Assembly (NCBI GenBank): GCA_031002005.1 | Contig: JARYHS010009186.1 | Location: 184,166,437 to 184,230,436, forward strand | Reading direction: 5' to 3' | DNA from: Vandiemenella viatica | Lineage: Eukaryota; Arthropoda; Insecta; Orthoptera; Morabidae | DNA length: 64,000 nt | Part shown: piece by piece, positions 9,361-21,111 of the stretch | How the letters are laid out: each line of letters starts with the position of its first letter | How positions within the stretch are numbered: the stretch's first letter is position 1 | Position numbers and translations under genes: made by a program | The notes under the pieces: generated by a model | What the model was told of the DNA's origin: nothing | Database searches by the model: none | The model's input: only the letters and a program-made list of their open reading frames with translations

Positions 9361-12300
9361 GTAAATAACGTTTGATTCACTGTTTCTGTTTCTTAAAAAG
9401 AAAGTGACCCTTCTTGCATCACATGTGTATAATTAGTAGTGGTTGAACAGTCGCTGAGTACAGTAGTGAAGTTTCGTTTTACATTGCATCCTTATTGGTG
9501 TATAAATTTGATTAGTGTTATTTCTGAGTGTTTATATTTTGTAGGAAGTACAGGTTAGTAGCGATTGAAAAGTCGGTGAGTACAGTAGTGTATTTTGCTT
9601 AATATTTTATCTTTAGTGGTGTATAGAATTGGTTAGTGTTATCTCTTAGTGTTTATATTTTGTATGTTAGTAGCAGTTTAGCAATTGCTGAGTACAGTAA
9701 CGTATAAGACAGTGGCAGTTAATAACGAAATAAAAAAAAATAGTAAGGAATAAAAGGACAAATAGTGGCTACAAAGCAGCGAGTTGGCATTGCGTTTCTG
9801 TGTCTTCAGATTATGAATATTTTACAGCTTGACAACGAGAACTACACGGAGATAGACATTTCGCCGGCGTATAAGATGATGCGACAATTCAACTTTGTGG
9901 AATGGGCAGTCAAATCGCCTGTGGATCAGCTAATCATAGCCAGGCAGTTCTGGATTGGCCTCTCCAGTGTCATTTTCGACTTTCCTTCGATGCAGGAGTT
10001 CATCAGGCAAGTATTCAATTTTTAATTGGGCATAATCATGTAAGGAAAGTATCACAAAATCATACTCCAATTACTTTTTATTAGCTTTGCGCCTCGTCGA
10101 CATCAAGGTCATTGAAGGCGGGAAAGGGTCAGGGCTAAAACCGAAGGAACTTGGCCATGGCCTTTTGAAGGCCTTTGACTGGATTTGATTTGTGGAAACC
10201 TTGGAAAACCAAAATCAGGGTACACGGAACGATATTCGAAACCACGTCCTCCCGAATGCAAGGGAAGAGCGTTACCACTTACCCACAACGTTCGGCTCAC
10301 CAAATATACAAAATTAGTCAACTTTCTTGTATAAGAGCTAAGTTGCCTGATACGCAGTGGAAAATTCGGGGGGTCAAAACTACTGTTGGAATTGTTACAG
10401 GTCTCACTTTTAAAATTAGAAGAAATTTCCTTGTGTATTAATGTATGACAGGACCCTCCATTGTGGTTGGGTGATTAGGCGCCACCTTTTTGAATCGGGA
10501 AGGTACTGTACAATGGAACCAAATTCGAGTTCTAGTCCTCGAATACTGGCCGTCCTGATTGTGGGTTTTAGGCGGCTTCCCGCAATCACCTATATGAGTG
10601 TTGTGGGACGTACTCAATATCCGCCTCATAACTACATACTCACAAACAAAAATACATTTATCATACACAGCAAAACTTTCACTTTTGGCAGACGGATGGT
10701 AACGCAAACATTCACCAACACTTAAAATGCTTGGGATCTAACAACTCCGGTTCTAAATCACGGAAAGGCGGCATCCAAATTACGTTAGGTGAAATGGGGG
10801 GGGGGGGGGGGGTCTGGCAAGATCTCACCACATCTCATCAATAGGGAGGGTCATCTTTTTTTTTTTTTTAAACTGTAGAGCTTTAAAAAAGTTATCCAAA
10901 ACAAAACTTATGAGGTCGTCGGCAGAAGGGATGGGGGTACAGACTAAGAAAAAAAATTCACGTAATTAATGGACGCCCCCAAATGGAACATGCCCATTCC
11001 CTTTCATCCTAATAATTTAATACTTGACGCCTGTGTAATGGATGGACAGTGTATTGTCCTCTGAGGGCGCTCAGAGGTAAAAGAGGGGAAGAGGATATCG
11101 GTTGCCAGATGCACCGAACAATAAAGGACATAGCCAGGTAACATCTAAGTAATTGTTTTGATACCAATTTAAAGTTAGAGTAAAATCTGAATCAGGGAAA
11201 CTTAATTAACCTCAATGAAGCATGTAGGCTTGTTCAGCAGGATGGAGTGATAAAAACAGTATGTTTTGACACCTAGTTTTCTGTCTTCATCAGGTGCGTC
11301 ACGGCTTCCGTCGATTACAAGCCTACGACAGTAGAGCTACCTGTCGGAATGCTATATTTTCATGACTCCAGGCTGTTGGTTACCTCGACACTCTATTCAC
11401 ATTATTAGCCTCTCAAACCAATGTGAATTTGTACGTATTGTAGAGCGCATGAGATTTTTTCTACTGAACGATTATAATCAAGATCACTCAGTCGTTACAG
11501 ACCAACTGCTTCCATTATAAGGGGGTATCAGAGTAGGTAATAATCGATCGCACCATATTTCCATTGACTTCGGAAGGGTTGTAAAAAATGAAACAATAAA
11601 CATTTATCGATGACCTTGAGATGTAACATGCAGTGGAAAGTTTCTGCAACTAACACGGTGTATCAATGAAAGTAAGTTATCTAGGATTAAGTTTTAGATT
11701 ATTTTCTCTGTTGATAATAATAAGACATTTCGAGTAAAGAATCATCCGAATATCACCTTGGAGACTGCTACGGAAAGAAATTGCAGAAATTAAATACCCA
11801 CAAATATCGTGGGTGGAATCGTATGTTAGAAATACAGAGAAAGGTATGACCAAGAAAATCCTTGAATCCTCCCGAAGAAGATATAATACGCTTTAGGTCA
11901 GAAGCAGGACGCAAGTTCCTTTCCTATGCGATACTAGCTCTAATGTGGATTCCGAACCACGGAGCGTCTCGACGCTGCTCAAATGATCAAATACAACTAT
12001 TAAAAACTCTTGCTTCTACTGAGATCTGAACCCGTGATCGGAGACAGAATGACCAGAAAGCAAGCGCTTTAACCACTGAGCTACCAGACAGCCTCGTTCT
12101 GTAACATCCACGTGATAAGTACTATAAGAATCAGATAAAAATTGGAAGTATATATGAAGAACGTTGGCCAAAATCAAGAGGTTGTAATAAAAGTGGACAG
12201 GGGTGGATTTTCAAACCAAATGTAGAAGGTATTTTCTGTTTGTTTTAAAGTACACCTGTACAAAATTTCATCAAAATCGGCCAAAACAGTGGGTTAGTAC

Positions 12301-15300
12301 AAAGATTATTTGAAGAAATCGAGGGATGCGTAGGGGAAGAGGGGGTGGGTTTTCTGGATTGTTTTTGGTCAGAAACCTTCCCAGGTACGCATAAAACAAC
12401 TCACCAAAGTTTCATCGCAATCAAACGAATGTACAGGAACGGATAGGAGACGAACAAACAAACAAATCAACAAACAAGCATTCATTTTTATATATTAGAT
12501 AAAAAAAAGTATTTAAATAACGCCTGAAAGACGCATAACTATACTATCTGAATTGTGAAGTGTAACGTAGAAGTTTTTATTAGTAGAATAAATAACATTT
12601 TCGTTGTGGGTCTTTATGAAACATGATATTTTCCTCTTCGAAACGATGAGTCCACAACATGGTCTAAACGCAGCAAGAACAGCAAAATGAATAATCGAGC
12701 ATGTAATCGCGGATTAAAAAGAAATTTACTCCGTGTTTGTGGAAGTATTGACTGAAGTCCACTTGCCAATCACATAATCTTGGCCCATTCAAACCCAAAC
12801 TTAATACACATCACAATTTTTTTTAAAAATTAATATATATATATTTAAACAGAATAAAACAGATATCCATGATATAAGTCTCGCGCATTTTCGTATTCTA
12901 GACGTGAACAGTAACCTACCTTGTCTTCCATATTTTGCAAAAATAATTTTATTAGTTCTAATAAAGTTGTTAAATTAACATAGCACTAATTTGTTTTTTA
13001 CAAACATTTTTGAGATTTTTACGCTTAGGACTAGTAAGGCAACAATATCCTCAGATATTGACACGTCTTCAGTAACTCTTTGTCCTTGGTTGTTGAACAG
13101 GAAGAACCAGACATTCGACCTGTTCGTGCTGGAGTGGCTGGGTTACCAGTCCTTCTACGGCCTGTTGCACAAGGTGGGTTCCCCACCACTTGTCGGGTTC
13201 CTCACTCTACCCGCCATGGTACCCGTCTATGAATACCTCGGCAACACGGAGAACCCTGCGTACCTTCCAAACTTCTCTGTTGGCTTCACAGATCACATGA
13301 CGTTCTGGGAGAGGCTCTACAACGTTTACTTACATCTCTATTATATGTATGTCTGGAACCTACAGGTACTTCCAGACCAAGAGATTCTGATGCGCAAACA
13401 TTTCGGTGATGAACCACCATCGGTCTTCGAGACTGAACGGAATCACAGTCTTCTCATCTTAAACAGTGACTTCGTCACTGACTATCCTCGGCCAAATCTT
13501 CCCACGATTGTTGAGATAACGGGCCTCCACGTAAAACGGAGAACAAACCTCTGCCAAAGGTGAGATGATTCTTTTCATTTCATATTGCTTAATTCTACAG
13601 GAAACTATTGAACAAAATATGAGAACAATTTTTACTCGAAGTTAATGCCTACTCTGTCAGATAATATAATATAGTAGTCCATTAATAGTAATATAACATT
13701 TTAAAGTGCAGTCTGATGATTTAAAGTACATTTTTTAAGTCAAATTGTTTCAATTTAAGCAATCAGCAGTAAAAAATGGCAATAAATTGCAGCAAAGCAC
13801 AAGTCTAGTTGTTGTAAAACAGACACTTTAGTTCGCCGTAAAGATAAGTGAGTTACATTATCATTGAGTTGTTGAATTTTCTCCAACCATTACTATCTTG
13901 TCACGACTTAAGTGTTAACATTTTACAAAACAAAAAGATAGAAAGTTTGCAATGATTAAATTTTTTGTTATAATGTATCTTAACAACTTTAGGCTCATGT
14001 AACTAGTTGTATCGATTAAAGTTTCAAAATATTAGACATAATCCTACTTTTTTTCTGAATGCATTTAAACTGAAATGATTGCTGAGTCACAAATTTTTTC
14101 TTCATGTTGTCATAAATTATATTGAAAGTATATTTGATTCAACAGTAACGTGATGAATTCAAAGATTTTGATTCTTTACAGAAAAAGGTAAAACCGATAG
14201 TACAATAACCACTTAAATAAATTAAATTTCTTATTTTCAATTAGGTCTTGAACAGATCCACTCTTAAGTTGTCAGAGGATAATCTTTTGTAATTTAGTTC
14301 CGTTCTTGGTTAGTGGATCCTATGATATAATAACTGTTTATTTTATAGCCTATTTTGAACTTGGATTTCAACGAAAAATGAGGAATGATACCTTCCTTCC
14401 TACTCTCTGCTAGTTAATATAAATCGTTGTGTTCAAACCAATGTTATATAACTTGTCTCCCATTTTGCAATATTTATTATTTTACAGATCTTTTTCATTT
14501 TATTTATGCACTAAAACAAATCATTCTTCACTTCTCAGACTCAACTAAATGTTGTTTTATGCTAAACGCCTCCATACAATTCTCTTTTCTAAGGTCAACG
14601 AATTATTAACTTTTATAACAACCTGGATAGTGTGTAGAATTGTCAGTAGCATTAATATAAGGATGGAAGTAAGTTTTTTTTTAATTTGCAACTATTCTTT
14701 TTGGATATAATATTCAGTGTATGCCTAATATTATTTATAGGAGAGTTAAGTTATTAACTTACTTTGTTTCCCTTAATGGAGCGCAGGTTTCCAATAAATT
14801 AAGCCTGAAATTTAATTTGTACATGTTACTTTAAGTATGCCTTTTTCCAAAGAGGATTTTTCTATTACACTAATATAAGGATAACAGTGATAACAAATAC
14901 CGATACACAGCGTAACATATTATGTGTCCAGTATTAACCAACAAACACAAATGTTTTGCCAATCTATAAACCAAGGAAAGGGTTATCTACGAGAACTGTG
15001 ATAACCAGATGCAGATAGGTAAAAGAAGGTTGATGGTATTGTTGTCTGGGAGAACCCGAATGGTAGGTCGGCCGCCCGTTTAACAGAGCGTCTTTTTGCC
15101 GCGCATGCGCCTCTGTCATGGCTACCTAATCCTGTAATCCTGCAAAGTAAGAGGACCTACAGTTTAACGTCGTATCCGAACCATGGAAGTGTTCTGGCGT
15201 GTTTCACATCACACAGCAAGTTGTGCCAGAGGTGAAAGTCGGGTTAAGGGCCTTTAAAAATCCCCGCCGAGACAGGGATTGGGGCACCTTTTGATCACCA

Positions 15301-18300
15301 GTCTATGGACAGGTGATATACCCTCGAATTCGTTGCGAACGGAATGGGTAATTAGATATGGAAGTGTGTGGTAAACTGTTTTCCTCATTGTCGTATTGGA
15401 CGATTAAATCATTGCTGAAAGTTCAGAAACCCAGCAAAGATAGAGGTAATGCAAATGACAAGATAATCTTCGAGTAGACAGAACAAAATTTCCAGATAGA
15501 ACTATAAAAATGTGCGATTGCAATGGAGAATGATGGCTTGGAAGTGACTATATTAAAGATAATGAAAGTACCTTTGAAAATCTCTCTTTTTTTCTTTTCC
15601 ATTTGACTATGGCTTTACAGTTGAAATGGGAACGAACTGGAAGTTGTTTGGCAATACCCTTGTGAGAACAATGATTTTAGGAAACTATGCAAAATGGATG
15701 TGTCGACTGCAGTCTTCCCAAATGTCAAGCCCGAATGTTGACATCTCACCCATCGGAATCTGTATCATTGGAGGTGACACTCCATGGACACAATCTGGAG
15801 TCGTTCTCTTTCCTGGTGAGATATAAGATAAAGAATAAAAACTTGTGGACAACTCTACCACCTGATTATTGATTTGATACGGAAGTTGTAGATTGTGATC
15901 AAAGGCAAAATCTTAATATATGTTACTAAAGTGTACCATTTACTAATGCCATATGGCCGTGAAACACAGGAAAGTACGAAGAGGGAATTAAACAGACTGT
16001 AGGTGGCAGAGATGGTGTTCGTGAATTTCATGGGAAACGTCACGAATAAGAACAACATAAGAAATAATAATTTGGGGAAAGATTGAAATTAGACTCATTA
16101 GAAGAAACTCTAAGGAAGAAAAATTTTCATTGATTGGGTTATGTGATGAGAAGGATGGAAGAAAAGCCAACGCTCTTGAGAAAAGAGAAGGAGAATAGTC
16201 TGATCGTAACATCACGAACATGACGGAAGGACCAAGTGCAGAAAGACATAGCGGCCAAGGTTGTCGATTAAAGACAAAGAAAAAAGGAGGAATCTTGGTA
16301 TGTCTGTCAAAAATGGAGTCGATGCGCCGGTCAACACACAGAAGCACAAAAGTCAAACGACGATGATCATGGTAGAATACCTCGTGATCATGGCTGGCAT
16401 TTACGTCTTTGACAAATTTCTAGACAAAGACTGTTAGAAAAGCATGACGCTGACTGACACTCGTAGTGCGTTTAGCTGGCTACATCTTTAGTTATGCAAG
16501 AAATTTAGCCTAATTCTCTACTAAGGCAGCAGCGTGTGATAGATGATGACTCACTAACAACACTTTATGACAAACACTATATTGTCTGTGAAATACCTAA
16601 GTTATTCTCAAAACACTCCACAGCGCATATTCTGTAAGTATATACGACTTGTTGGAGGTGATTCGTACTTGGAATGAATACATCTAGCCGGTCATAGCTG
16701 CTGTCTTTCGGAAGAGTAAGGCTTAATGGGAGGAAAAAGATTTTAACTATCTCCCTTCTTTAACATTTAAATGCCAAACAACAAAGGATGTACCACAATT
16801 TGTAACTTTCATCAGTACTTAAACACTTTAACACATGGATGAATATACCAGCCACGAAACTTTAAAATCACGCCAAGAATAACTCCTCTTACCAGTAAAA
16901 GTGTCTTGACGTCCGAACAGGCTGATGGAATACTTTTACTTTTTTAGGAACATTAAATGATAAAAAGTGCGAATTTTGTAACTTACGTTGTTTTCAGTTT
17001 TATTTCTAGTGCCGTTCGCATATTTATGCTAAAATCAAACTGTATTCCGAAAATGTAGCATCCACCCTGAATAATATGATTCTACAAAACATTGAGTTAA
17101 GTATAGAGAATCGCTAAACTATTATAAATAAACATCAATTTTACGATCACGTATTAGTTGCCTATTATTCAAGAGACATAGTAAATACAAACTGTATAAT
17201 TTTGCAAGCAAAATATATTGGGAGCCAGATTCGTGTCAACAGGAAATTCAGGAGTTCCTGGACGGCGCGGAGCACGGCGTTATCTACTTCAGCCTGGGTT
17301 CCAACGTCCGCAGTAACGCCCTGCCCGACGAGAAGCGACAAGCCTTCATAGAGGCCTTCAGGGAACTGCCTCAGAGAGTGCTCTGGAAGTGGGAGTCCGA
17401 CTCACTACCCGACCAGCCGCACAACCTGATGGTCAGCAAGTGGTTGCCACAGCAAGATGTACTAGGTGCGTCACATGTACAAATATGATAAACGAAAATT
17501 CTTGTAAGAAAAATTGGTTCAAGTAGGAATTGTCTGCTGCAGAAGTTAGTCTTCTCCGGACAACCGTGAAAGCTTCCTCTCTTCAATAAGTTCCTTCTGG
17601 CCTTAGGGTTGGCACAGAAAAAAAAAAATACGTTATTTGGAATACAGCCCTGCGATAGGTCAGTCTGGTTTATCAACACAGTCACCACTACCGCTATCGC
17701 AAGTATATGTGATCGCAATTTGTTTTTGACGATTATTGGAATGGACATGCGAATCACAAGTGGCTTGGATTGGCCTGAATATTTGTCGTTCTGTTTCTGT
17801 AATTGCAATTCCTTTGGGGTTGGAATCCAGCATCTTAGCCAGAGCGATAACTGTTTTGACTACATGTTAATGCGTCATTCTAACCACAGACATAACACTG
17901 AGCTCCATTACATTTTTTTCTTCCCTCTCTCTCTGTGTGTTACAGCTCATCCGAAGATCAGGCTATTCATCACGCAGGGAGGTTTGCAGAGTTTTAACGA
18001 GGCGTCTTACCACGGGATTCCCATGATTGTAATTCCATTCATCGGAGACCAACCTCACATTGCTGCCAAGATCCAGGCGGCAGGAATCGGCCTTCGCCTG
18101 GAATACGTTGATATCACCAAAGAGACCCTCCTCAACGCCATACAAAATGTTCGGGACGAGCCAAAGTGAGTTTATATCACGCGCCCAAATTAATGTTTTT
18201 TTTGTTCTACTTTTTTCCAAGTGCATAATTCGACAACTATGGTACGCTTATCAATAATCTCTGGTTGAAAGTTAGCAATAACATCTGGGCATAATAAAAT

Positions 18301-19127
18301 TAAGTCATTATTATAATATATATGTGACTTTTTCTTTGATTTATCACTTGGTAAAAAAGTATTTTTATTCTCTTTTTAGAGTGAGTGATTGGCCTTTTAT
18401 TACTTTAAGGACGTCGTACGTTGGTTCGCCTTACTTTTCAGCCATCTGAACTAAGATATATTTACCTTATTATATCTCTTACCTATTATAGCATATTGAT
18501 TTCGATTGATAAGATTAACTTTTAAACAATCATTTATTTATCAGTTACAAATTCACTAAACTTAACCATTGTTGTAACTTCTTTTTAAATAACATAAATT
18601 GATACTTGAAGAAAAACAAAATGCAAACGCATTATTGCTCACAAGAAGCGGGATAATAATAATTCACCGGCAAAAATAAACCCATTGGAGAAAATAAATT
18701 TACTACCACCATCAATTTAAGCCATTCCCAATGGCTTATTTGATATGTGTTTGCGTGAGTACCAATTCTCATTGAGAAAAAAAATCTAAAAAAATAAAAA
18801 AGCAGTTGAATACAAAGTTCTTTAAACAGTTGGACTTGTTTCAGATACCAGCAAACAATGGACCGGTTCTCGGCAGTGTACCGAGAACAAAAGGCTACCT
18901 CGCTGGAGCGCGCCGTGTGGTGGCTGGAGTACGTGGTTCGACACCGGGGGGCGCCACACATGCGGACCGCCGCCCTCGACCTTCACTGGTGGCAGCTGCT
19001 GCTGCTTGACGTCATCGCCTTCGTGCTGGCCGTCGCCGCCCTCACAGCCACTGCGCTCTACTTCGCGGTCCGCAGGCTGCTGAGCCTCGTCTTCGGCAGT
19101 CGTACCAGCAAGCTCAAGAAACAGTGA
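9175..19127 (+). CDS. UGT: UDP-glycosyltransferase copy A (frameshifted, probably inactive)
   Basis: Six exons (9175-9360, 9828-10006, 13101-13559, 17243-17465, 17946-18165, 18845-19127) splice in consistent phases 0,2,0,1,2 into a family-1 UGT, which transfers a sugar from a UDP-sugar to small lipophilic acceptors in the ER lumen. Visible are a signal-peptide core, the catalytic His in SISHQ, the KWLPQQDVL block, the signature region FITQGGLQSFNEA with PFIGDQ, a C-terminal membrane helix and a short lysine-rich cytosolic tail. The start-codon exon lies upstream and was not found. Exon 4 has lost one base at about 13533-13536 compared with B; in frame this gives a stop at 13561, so the product would lack the donor-binding half. 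Either a pseudogene or a sequencing error; all other exons are intact. Confidence 0.85.
9437..9709 (+). repeat. Short tandem duplication in intron 2 of copy A
   Basis: Two diverged copies of a unit of about 115 bp plus a partial third; each contains a 'gctgagtacagta'-like string and 'agtgtttatattttgta'. Intron 2 of copy B lacks it, so it arose in A or was lost from B. Confidence 0.7.
9828..10006 (+). CDS. UGT copy A exon 3
   Basis: 179 bases, phase 0 to phase 2, starting LDNENYTEIDISPAYKMM. The acceptor at 9827 was chosen because it gives the usual UGT spacing after TSDPMK; an alternative acceptor at 9809 would add six in-frame residues. The donor has to be GC (ATCAG then GCAAGT): the nearby GT at 10011 gives the wrong phase for exon 4. 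B has the same arrangement. The acceptor-binding domain continues in exon 4. Confidence 0.85.
10084..10300 (-). repeat. tRNA-derived SINE copy
   Basis: Reversed, it begins with a tRNA-like head including 'gcattcgggaggacgtgg' and a box-B-like sequence, followed by a body seen again at 31278-31470 (the orthologous copy in B) and in better form at 43696-43939. Because A and B share it, it predates their duplication. Confidence 0.7.
10441..10725 (+). repeat. SINE-like repeat with tRNA-Leu-like head
   Basis: The region around 10460-10550 (ttgtggttgggtgattaggc, later gagttctagtcctcg) has the shape of a tRNA head with box A and box B. The B copy at about 31612-31770 is better preserved (gtggttgagcgctaaggcgc and gttcgagtcctgg). 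It is shared by A and B, so it is older than the duplication. Not a functional tRNA gene: the arms do not pair fully. Confidence 0.6.
11890..12115 (-). repeat. tRNA-derived SINE (second family)
   Basis: On the minus strand box A is TAGCTCAGTGG (12073-12083) and box B is GGGTTCAGATCTC (12021-12033). The body then reads 'gtggttcggaatccacatta', as in the copies at 15110-15345, 38640-38900, 45215-45445, 55795-55960 and 62745-63030. Confidence 0.75.
12120..12500 (-). mobile_element. Helitron-like 5' fragment
   Basis: Read on the minus strand it starts TCTAATATATAAAAATGAAT, the same terminal design as the elements starting at 55524 and 57956, and continues with the 'gatgaaactttggtgag' and 'gatgaaattttgtacag' strings that both of those carry in variant form. 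No convincing 3' hairpin end was found; a SINE adjoins it on the left. Confidence 0.65.
13101..13559 (+). CDS. UGT copy A exon 4, one-base deletion
   Basis: 459 bases against 460 in copy B. The sequence starts with the base completing Arg (AG|G), then KNQTFDLFVLEWLGYQSFYG, and covers the rest of the acceptor domain. Near the end B reads GLHVETENKPLPK, but here one G is missing (cacgtaaaacgg for cacgtagaaacgg), giving HVKRRTNLCQR and a stop just past the donor. With the base present, the exon would end in phase 0 exactly as exon 5 requires. Confidence 0.88.
15110..15345 (-). repeat. tRNA-derived SINE shared by all three UGT introns
   Basis: Same family as 11890-12115. Orthologous copies lie in intron 4 of B (38640-38900) and of C (62745-63030, opposite orientation because C is inverted). 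The B copy keeps a box-B-like 'aatcgaaccgagg' in reverse. Present before the copies split. Confidence 0.65.
15960..16370 (+). pseudogene. Remnant of a non-LTR retrotransposon C-terminus
   Basis: Scattered frames match the tail common to many insect reverse transcriptases: a GYVMRRMEEKPTL-like segment, RKDQVQKDIAAKVVD, then WSRCAGQHTEAQKS and a run of Asp codons. The B counterpart (39480-39830) reads ESWQDRHKWRRCADRHAK. The C counterpart is at about 61720-62085. Heavily decayed and older than the UGT duplications. Confidence 0.6.
17243..17465 (+). CDS. UGT copy A exon 5 (UDP-sugar-binding domain start)
   Basis: 223 bases, phase 0 to 1. Starts EIQEFLDGAEHGVIYFSLGS, the typical opening of the UGT C-terminal domain, and ends KWLPQQDVL, where W and Q contact the nucleotide sugar in known UGT structures. 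Donor gtgcgt. Matches B 40623-40845 and C 60743-60965. Confidence 0.9.
17946..18165 (+). CDS. UGT copy A exon 6 (UGT signature)
   Basis: 220 bases, phase 1 to 2, after a pyrimidine-rich tract and tgttacag. Encodes AHPKIRLFITQGGLQSFNEA and PFIGDQPHIAAKI, the family signature; the Asp-Gln pair binds the sugar. Insect UGTs often have Gln in place of His in the THGG position, as here. B and C have ADQ in place of GDQ. Confidence 0.92.
18845..19127 (+). CDS. UGT copy A exon 7 (membrane anchor, stop)
   Basis: 283 bases including TGA at 19125-19127. Encodes YQQTMDRFSAVYREQ, RAVWWLEYVVRHRGAPHMR, then a hydrophobic helix (LLLLDVIAFVLAVAALTA) and a tail ending SKLKKQ. Lys at -3 and -5 fits a KxKxx ER-retrieval signal. 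The fragment is far more GC-rich than its surroundings. Copy C carries the same exon at 57332-57614. Confidence 0.9.
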
Positions 19128-20007
19128 TGCCCTGCTCCAAGAAACAGTCACAATTTCAATTATGTGACCTTAGAATTCAGGCATTATGCTTCTGTAAGTC
19201 AACGAACATCAGATGAATGCGTTGCGAACATTGTTGGAAATAAGAAACTAAAATAGCAACGGTGATGATTAATAGTCGTAAAATGATATCCACCTGTATA
19301 CCTTCCTGATTAATCCGACCTAAGTTGTAATCACTGCAGATAGATATTGTGGGTTAAAACCCGAGTGTTCTGAAAAAGGAAGATTGTAAACGCAATGTAA
19401 TCTGATAATACTCATAGGCCTACAGATCATTCTTAATGCGGCACCACAGAAACGTTTATGTAACGGTTGTTCAACTAAAAGATGTGATTATCAGTTACAT
19501 TGGTTGACAAGGTTTTCTTCACAAGATATCTTATTAGTGATTCTAGTGAATTTTTTTCATAGTGAAATCAGATATGCCGTCAGAATTTTTCCAAAATGCA
19601 CAGTTTTTTATGACAGCTATACTTTTTTAATTCTGAGTTTAGCATTCTCTTTAACATGTCATAGGAACCTTTCTGTTAAATGTGGGGATTTTATACAAGC
19701 TGTATTTAAAGTAATTATATATAATATCATGCAGAAACATAACTGTGGCGAGTTAAAAGGTCATTGCTTTATTCCTTGGTTTGCAACTTGAGTTCTCCAA
19801 ATTTTTCTGTTTTTTTTTTTTTTATTATTATTTTAATGTGAAAGGGATAGCAGAGACAGGAAGCCTCACTACGTTATTAAATCACGACGTAATCGTGAAT
19901 CTCTTATCCCTTTAGGGAATTCTGAAAAAATATATTTACCTCTATTGAATATTGAATTAGGACTAATGAAAAATTTGGTAAACGCTATGGATCAACTTTC
20001 TGATAGA
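19128..20007. other. 3' flank of UGT copy A
   Basis: The first 130 bases match the 3' flank of copy C (57180-57331 reversed) and are probably 3' UTR. The rest is AT-rich with no recognisable gene; the open stretch at 19504-19791 has no similarity I know. Confidence 0.55.
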
Positions 20008-20124
20008 TTCTGCTGCTGCTGCGCGACGTCATCGCCTTCGTGCTGTCGCTCTGCTCTACTTTCCGGTCTGCAGGTTGCTGCGTCTCATCTTCGGAAGTGA
20101 TGGCAGTAAACTCAAGACGCTATA
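20008..20124 (+). pseudogene. Orphan fragment of a UGT last exon
   Basis: Resembles the 3' half of exon 7: 'gacgtcatcgccttcgtgctg' is retained, an internal stretch of about 23 bases is missing, then 'cggtctgcaggttgctgcg' and a degraded version of the SKLKK tail ending in TAA. No other UGT exon is near. It marks a further copy of the gene that has been lost, between A and B. Confidence 0.75.
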
Positions 20125-21111
20125 ATGCCTAGTGTCGAGATACCATTACCTATTTTAAACCAAAAACACAACTTTAAATGCTAAGTAAGAATTCCTTGAT
20201 TCATGGAACATCAATTGCATGCACTACGATAGTAAGTGTAAACATGAAGGACAATATAAATGGTGATGGGTGACGGTTGTAAACTGACGTCAATGAATAG
20301 TTTTCAATAATACGTGAGGAACTAGAGACCCATCAACTTGTTTCCCAGATAAATACTGGTAGTTCAAGAGAGGAAGACATAGAGAAGAATGGACAAGGCA
20401 AGTAAATACAGCTATTTATAGGAGAAGATTGTAAGAGAATAAGTGGAAAAATATTCATGTCCGGTAAGGTGATATGAGTAACAGAAATCTCACATTTATA
20501 ATAATAAGGGCAGTTACCTCTTTCTTTTACTGAGACTAACATCGAAGTTATTGAGAGATGAAATTAAACTGTATCAACTTATGATTATCACCGGTCATAC
20601 TAAATCCGTTTACGTGGTCTTTACTAGGGCCCAAATCCTATTCAAAAGATGTCCATGTTTCTTTTATCTGTTTTTGCTCCTTAAACTGCTTTCCCCAGGA
20701 CGATGACTCAAAATTGTTTGCGAACAAGGATTAACGAGGAACTCAGCCATGGTACTTTGAAGAAATACTGCTGGCTTTCGACTAAAGTAAATTCGAAAAA
20801 CGTAAAAGCGAAATCGGGAAGGTTAGACCAGAATTCAAACACTTCTTTCGGGATGGCAGACCCAAACCTTAATCACTCACTCACAAGACTTGCTATGCTT
20901 ACAACAGAACATTTTAATGAAAATGTGTGCTTGATTTTCCGCCAGACTTTGGTGGGATACAATAATAATTTCAGAAAGATGAAAGCACGCTATACACCAG
21001 ACAAATGATTATTGGTGTCCTTAAATATGCAAAAAAAAAAATTAACTGAAAACATTCGGCAATTGGAGCAATTTATTGTTTACTATTTTTTTTATTTTGG
21101 CGGCATATTTA

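Larger units (their letters stand above)
10007..13100. other. Intron 3 of UGT copy A, repeat-filled
   Basis: A 3.1-kb intron with a GC donor and a tgttgaacag acceptor. It contains SINE-like copies at 10084-10300, 10441-10725 and 11890-12115, a Helitron 5' fragment at 12120-12500, and a poly-G run at about 10795-10812. The sequence between these matches intron 3 of copy B and shows no coding signal. Confidence 0.7.
13560..17242. other. Intron 4 of UGT copy A
   Basis: 3.7 kb, gtgaga donor and tgtcaacag acceptor, alignable along most of its length with intron 4 of B (36776-40622) and with the visible part of intron 4 of C. It contains a SINE at 15110-15345 and an old non-LTR tail at about 15960-16370. 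Nothing else could be assigned. Confidence 0.75.

Noticed and set aside
10007..10012. GT donor at 10011 (GGCAA|GTATTC) for UGT exon 3
   Set aside because: It leaves phase 0, which would read exon 4 in a frame without UGT similarity. The GC donor keeps the phase in both A and B.
12021..12083. A true tRNA gene with good box A and box B
   Set aside because: The stems do not pair as a tRNA and the same sequence continues into a repeated tRNA-unrelated body, so it is a SINE head. The same applies to 43707-43764 and 55802-55862.
11934..12500. A complete minus-strand Helitron ending at a CTAG at 11934-11937
   Set aside because: The sequence next to that CTAG aligns with the body of a SINE family seen elsewhere (gtggttcggaatccacatta), so the apparent hairpin and CTAG are part of the SINE. 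Only the 5' fragment is kept.
17371..18257. Open frames around UGT A exons 5 and 6 on both strands
   Set aside because: They are extensions or antisense shadows of the exons through intron 5.
20703..21008. 101-codon open stretch
   Set aside because: No recognisable domain, no matching stretch in the duplicated regions, and AT-rich DNA gives frames of this length by chance.
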